DNA of 13,315 bases, taken from assembly GCA_021741795.1 (NCBI GenBank), contig JAIOXC010000028.1, positions 1-13,315 of the forward strand, read 5' to 3'. Below are positions 12,182-13,315 of this stretch, in pieces (positions within the stretch are counted from its first letter, which is position 1; every line of letters starts with the position of its first letter). Under the pieces are notes generated by a model. That model had not been told where the DNA came from and did not search any database. It saw only the letters and a program-made list of their open reading frames with translations. This stretch comes from Ilumatobacteraceae bacterium. Lineage in GTDB: Bacteria > Actinomycetota > Acidimicrobiia > Acidimicrobiales > Ilumatobacteraceae. The translations under genes were made by a program, and so were the position numbers.

Positions 12182-12667
12182 TTACGGCAGCGTTGTTGCA
12201 ACGTCAATAGTCGTGACATCAGTAGTTGCAACCTCAGGTGCCACCGAGAACGACCCGACCGATAATCCTGTCGAGATGTCGACTCCGCATGTCGCGAGCA
12301 CCCAGGTGGATGCCGCTGCCGCACTTTTTTCGGAGGCATAAGACAAATCCACTACTTCTTGCACGCTTGCGGGGTCGGACGCTTTAATTTTCGATGCTTT
12401 TTCCATGAGCAACGTGAGCGCATCCCAGTCGGCTTCAACTTGTAGCGGTGCAACTTTTTGCAAGTTCTTGTAATGCTCAACCGTTGACTTGATCATCTCG
12501 GGTGTGGCTGGTTGTTCGGCGATGCCCGGCATTTCGAGGGCCAATTGACGACAAAAATTAGTTGCAGTTCGTTCGGGGGATGCACAGCCAAGCAAACCAA
12601 TCGAGATCAATGCTCCCAATAGCGCTGAGCCTGGGCGGAGGTGCGTAGAAACTCGCCTAAAAATCAT
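12182..12667 (-). CDS. Small secreted lipoprotein, function unknown
   Basis: The 161-aa protein begins with a basic stretch (MIFRRVSTHLR), a hydrophobic core (ALLGALISIGLL) and a lipobox LLGC with C28 as the lipidated residue, so it is probably anchored on the outer face of the cytoplasmic membrane. The mature part is mostly helical, with one further cysteine pair (C39 and the cysteine in VLATCGVD) that could form a disulfide. The last 15-20 residues are rich in Thr, Val and Asp (ATTDVTTIDVATT), a probable flexible tail. I do not recognise a domain. The ATG at 12667 has GATACT 6 nt upstream. It is convergent with clpP and divergent from the comM-like gene. Confidence 0.8.
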   Translation of the reverse strand: MIFRRVSTHLRPGSALLGALISIGLLGCASPERTATNFCRQLALEMPGIAEQPATPEMIKSTVEHYKNLQKVAPLQVEADWDALTLLMEKASKIKASDPASVQEVVDLSYASEKSAAAASTWVLATCGVDISTGLSVGSFSVAPEVATTDVTTIDVATTLP

Positions 12668-12669
12668 CT

Positions 12670-12705
12670 TTCTAGTATCTCACGCCGGCTTCTAGAAATC
12701 TGGCG
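12670..12705. repeat. Direct repeat TTCTAG(N)ATCT with nested TTCTAGAA palindrome, possible operator
   Basis: TTCTAGTATCT (12670-12680) and TTCTAGAAATCT (12690-12701) start 20 bp apart, about two helical turns. The second contains the palindrome TTCTAGAA (12690-12697), flanked by CGCC (12683-12686) and GGCG (12702-12705). It lies in the 82-bp gap between the divergent lipoprotein and comM-like genes. Confidence 0.25.
12674..12679 (-). promoter_or_regulatory. Candidate -10 box for the lipoprotein gene
   Basis: GATACT on the minus strand ends 6 nt before the ATG at 12667. It overlaps one of two TTCTAG repeats spaced 20 bp apart. Confidence 0.35.
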
Positions 12706-12749
12706 ATGTCGCAACACATTGTTGATCGTTGCCGTACACATGGACGATC

Positions 12750-13315
12750 ATGGCCTTTTCTTCGGTTCGTTCATCAACATTGTTAGGGGTTCAAGGCAAG
12801 GCGGTCGATGTCGAGATTCACGTCGGCATGGGGCTACCTGGTTTCACCATTGTTGGTCAACCAGATGAAGCGTGTCGAGAGTCGCGCGACCGAGTGCGGG
12901 CTGCTTTGTTGTCGTGTGATTTGCCATGGCCAAATCGGCGCATCACTGTCAACCTTGCCACCAGTGTGCACGAACGCAAAGGTGGTGCAGGACTCGACGT
13001 AGCGATCGCCATTGGATTACTCATTGTGCAAGACATATTGCCCAACGAAATTGCTGAGCGATATGCGTTCATCGCCGAACTTGGTCTGGATGGCACCCTG
13101 CGACCCGTTGCAGGTGTTGTGCCTCTTGTTGCTGCAATCGATGACCGCATTGTGGTAGTGGCAAATGAATGTGAACGCGAAGCACGAATTGCGGCTCGAG
13201 ATGAAGTCGTGTGTGCGCAAACACTCGCGCACTTGGTCAAATGCCTTACGGGCGAGGCTGCATGGATACCTGCACCAAATCGCACATCAATCATTGTTGT
13301 ACCGCCGATCGTTGA
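12750..13315 (+). CDS. comM: ComM/YifB-like Mg-chelatase-family AAA protein, N-terminal part only
   Basis: The first 188 residues of a protein expected to be about 500 aa, cut by the window edge. It matches the N-terminal Lon-protease-S5-like domain of the ComM/YifB family: SSTLLGVQGKAVDVEIHVGMGLPGFTIVGQPDEACRESRDRVRAALLS at about 8-55, then NRRITVNLATSVHERKGGAGLDVAIAIGLL at about 62-91 and AELGLDGTLRPVAGVVP at about 109-125. The window stops at VPPIV, just before the AAA ATPase domain. In Vibrio and Haemophilus the family is a helicase that promotes branch migration in natural transformation; its role here is inferred. The ATG at 12750 gives MAFSSVRS, matching the usual start. The ATG at 12740 is out of frame. 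Confidence 0.92.
   Translation, partial: MAFSSVRSSTLLGVQGKAVDVEIHVGMGLPGFTIVGQPDEACRESRDRVRAALLSCDLPWPNRRITVNLATSVHERKGGAGLDVAIAIGLLIVQDILPNEIAERYAFIAELGLDGTLRPVAGVVPLVAAIDDRIVVVANECEREARIAARDEVVCAQTLAHLVKCLTGEAAWIPAPNRTSIIVVPPIV

Noticed and set aside
12857..13294. Minus-strand open frame of 145 codons at the right edge
   Set aside because: It is antisense to the comM-like reading, which shows clear family motifs and stays open to the window end.

Overview
The window is a stretch of bacterial chromosome, most likely from an actinobacterium of moderate GC content (perhaps Acidimicrobiia-like; the class is inference). Three things point there. The order mec-like JAMM protease, cysM, murI, rph, rdgB follows the mycobacterial Rv1334-Rv1341 neighbourhood. 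The tmRNA tag ends in FALAA. Many genes have a -10-like TANNNT hexamer only 6-9 nt before the start codon and no Shine-Dalgarno sequence, as expected for leaderless transcripts. I see no phage, transposase, integrase or CRISPR array.

Layout. On the minus strand at the left edge, a conserved hypothetical gene precedes a class I/II aminotransferase that is cut by the window edge. Next is a plus-strand DUF4160-DUF2442 gene pair, which converges on the 3' end of ssrA (tmRNA). ssrA lies downstream of smpB on the minus strand. From 2936 the plus strand carries the JAMM protease and cysM. A minus-strand EamA transporter follows, then the plus-strand murI-rph-rdgB run. A minus-strand D-threonine-aldolase-like gene comes next; a tRNA with anticodon UAG lies 2 nt upstream of its start codon. 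The plus strand then carries two unrelated fold-type II PLP enzymes (509 and 445 aa) and clpP. A minus-strand lipoprotein gene follows, and divergently from it the start of a comM/YifB-type Mg-chelatase-like gene that runs off the right edge.

How the genes fit together. SmpB and tmRNA rescue stalled ribosomes and add a tag ending in ALAA, the kind of degron read by ClpXP; clpP is encoded about 9 kb away. The JAMM protease and CysM resemble the mycobacterial sulfur-carrier cysteine pathway, but no cysO lies between them. MurI supplies D-glutamate for peptidoglycan, Rph trims tRNA 3' ends and RdgB removes non-canonical purine nucleotides. PLP enzymes are unusually dense: the aminotransferase, CysM, the D-threonine-aldolase-like protein and the two fold II enzymes.

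The most interesting points are a run of three hairpins with the same GAAAGA loop inside the tmRNA, the missing cysO, a class I (short variable loop) tRNA with a leucine anticodon placed so that its 3' processing would create a leaderless mRNA, a 14-bp perfect palindrome between eamA and murI, and the adjacent orphan PLP enzymes. I did not find a clearly new multi-gene defence or mobile system.
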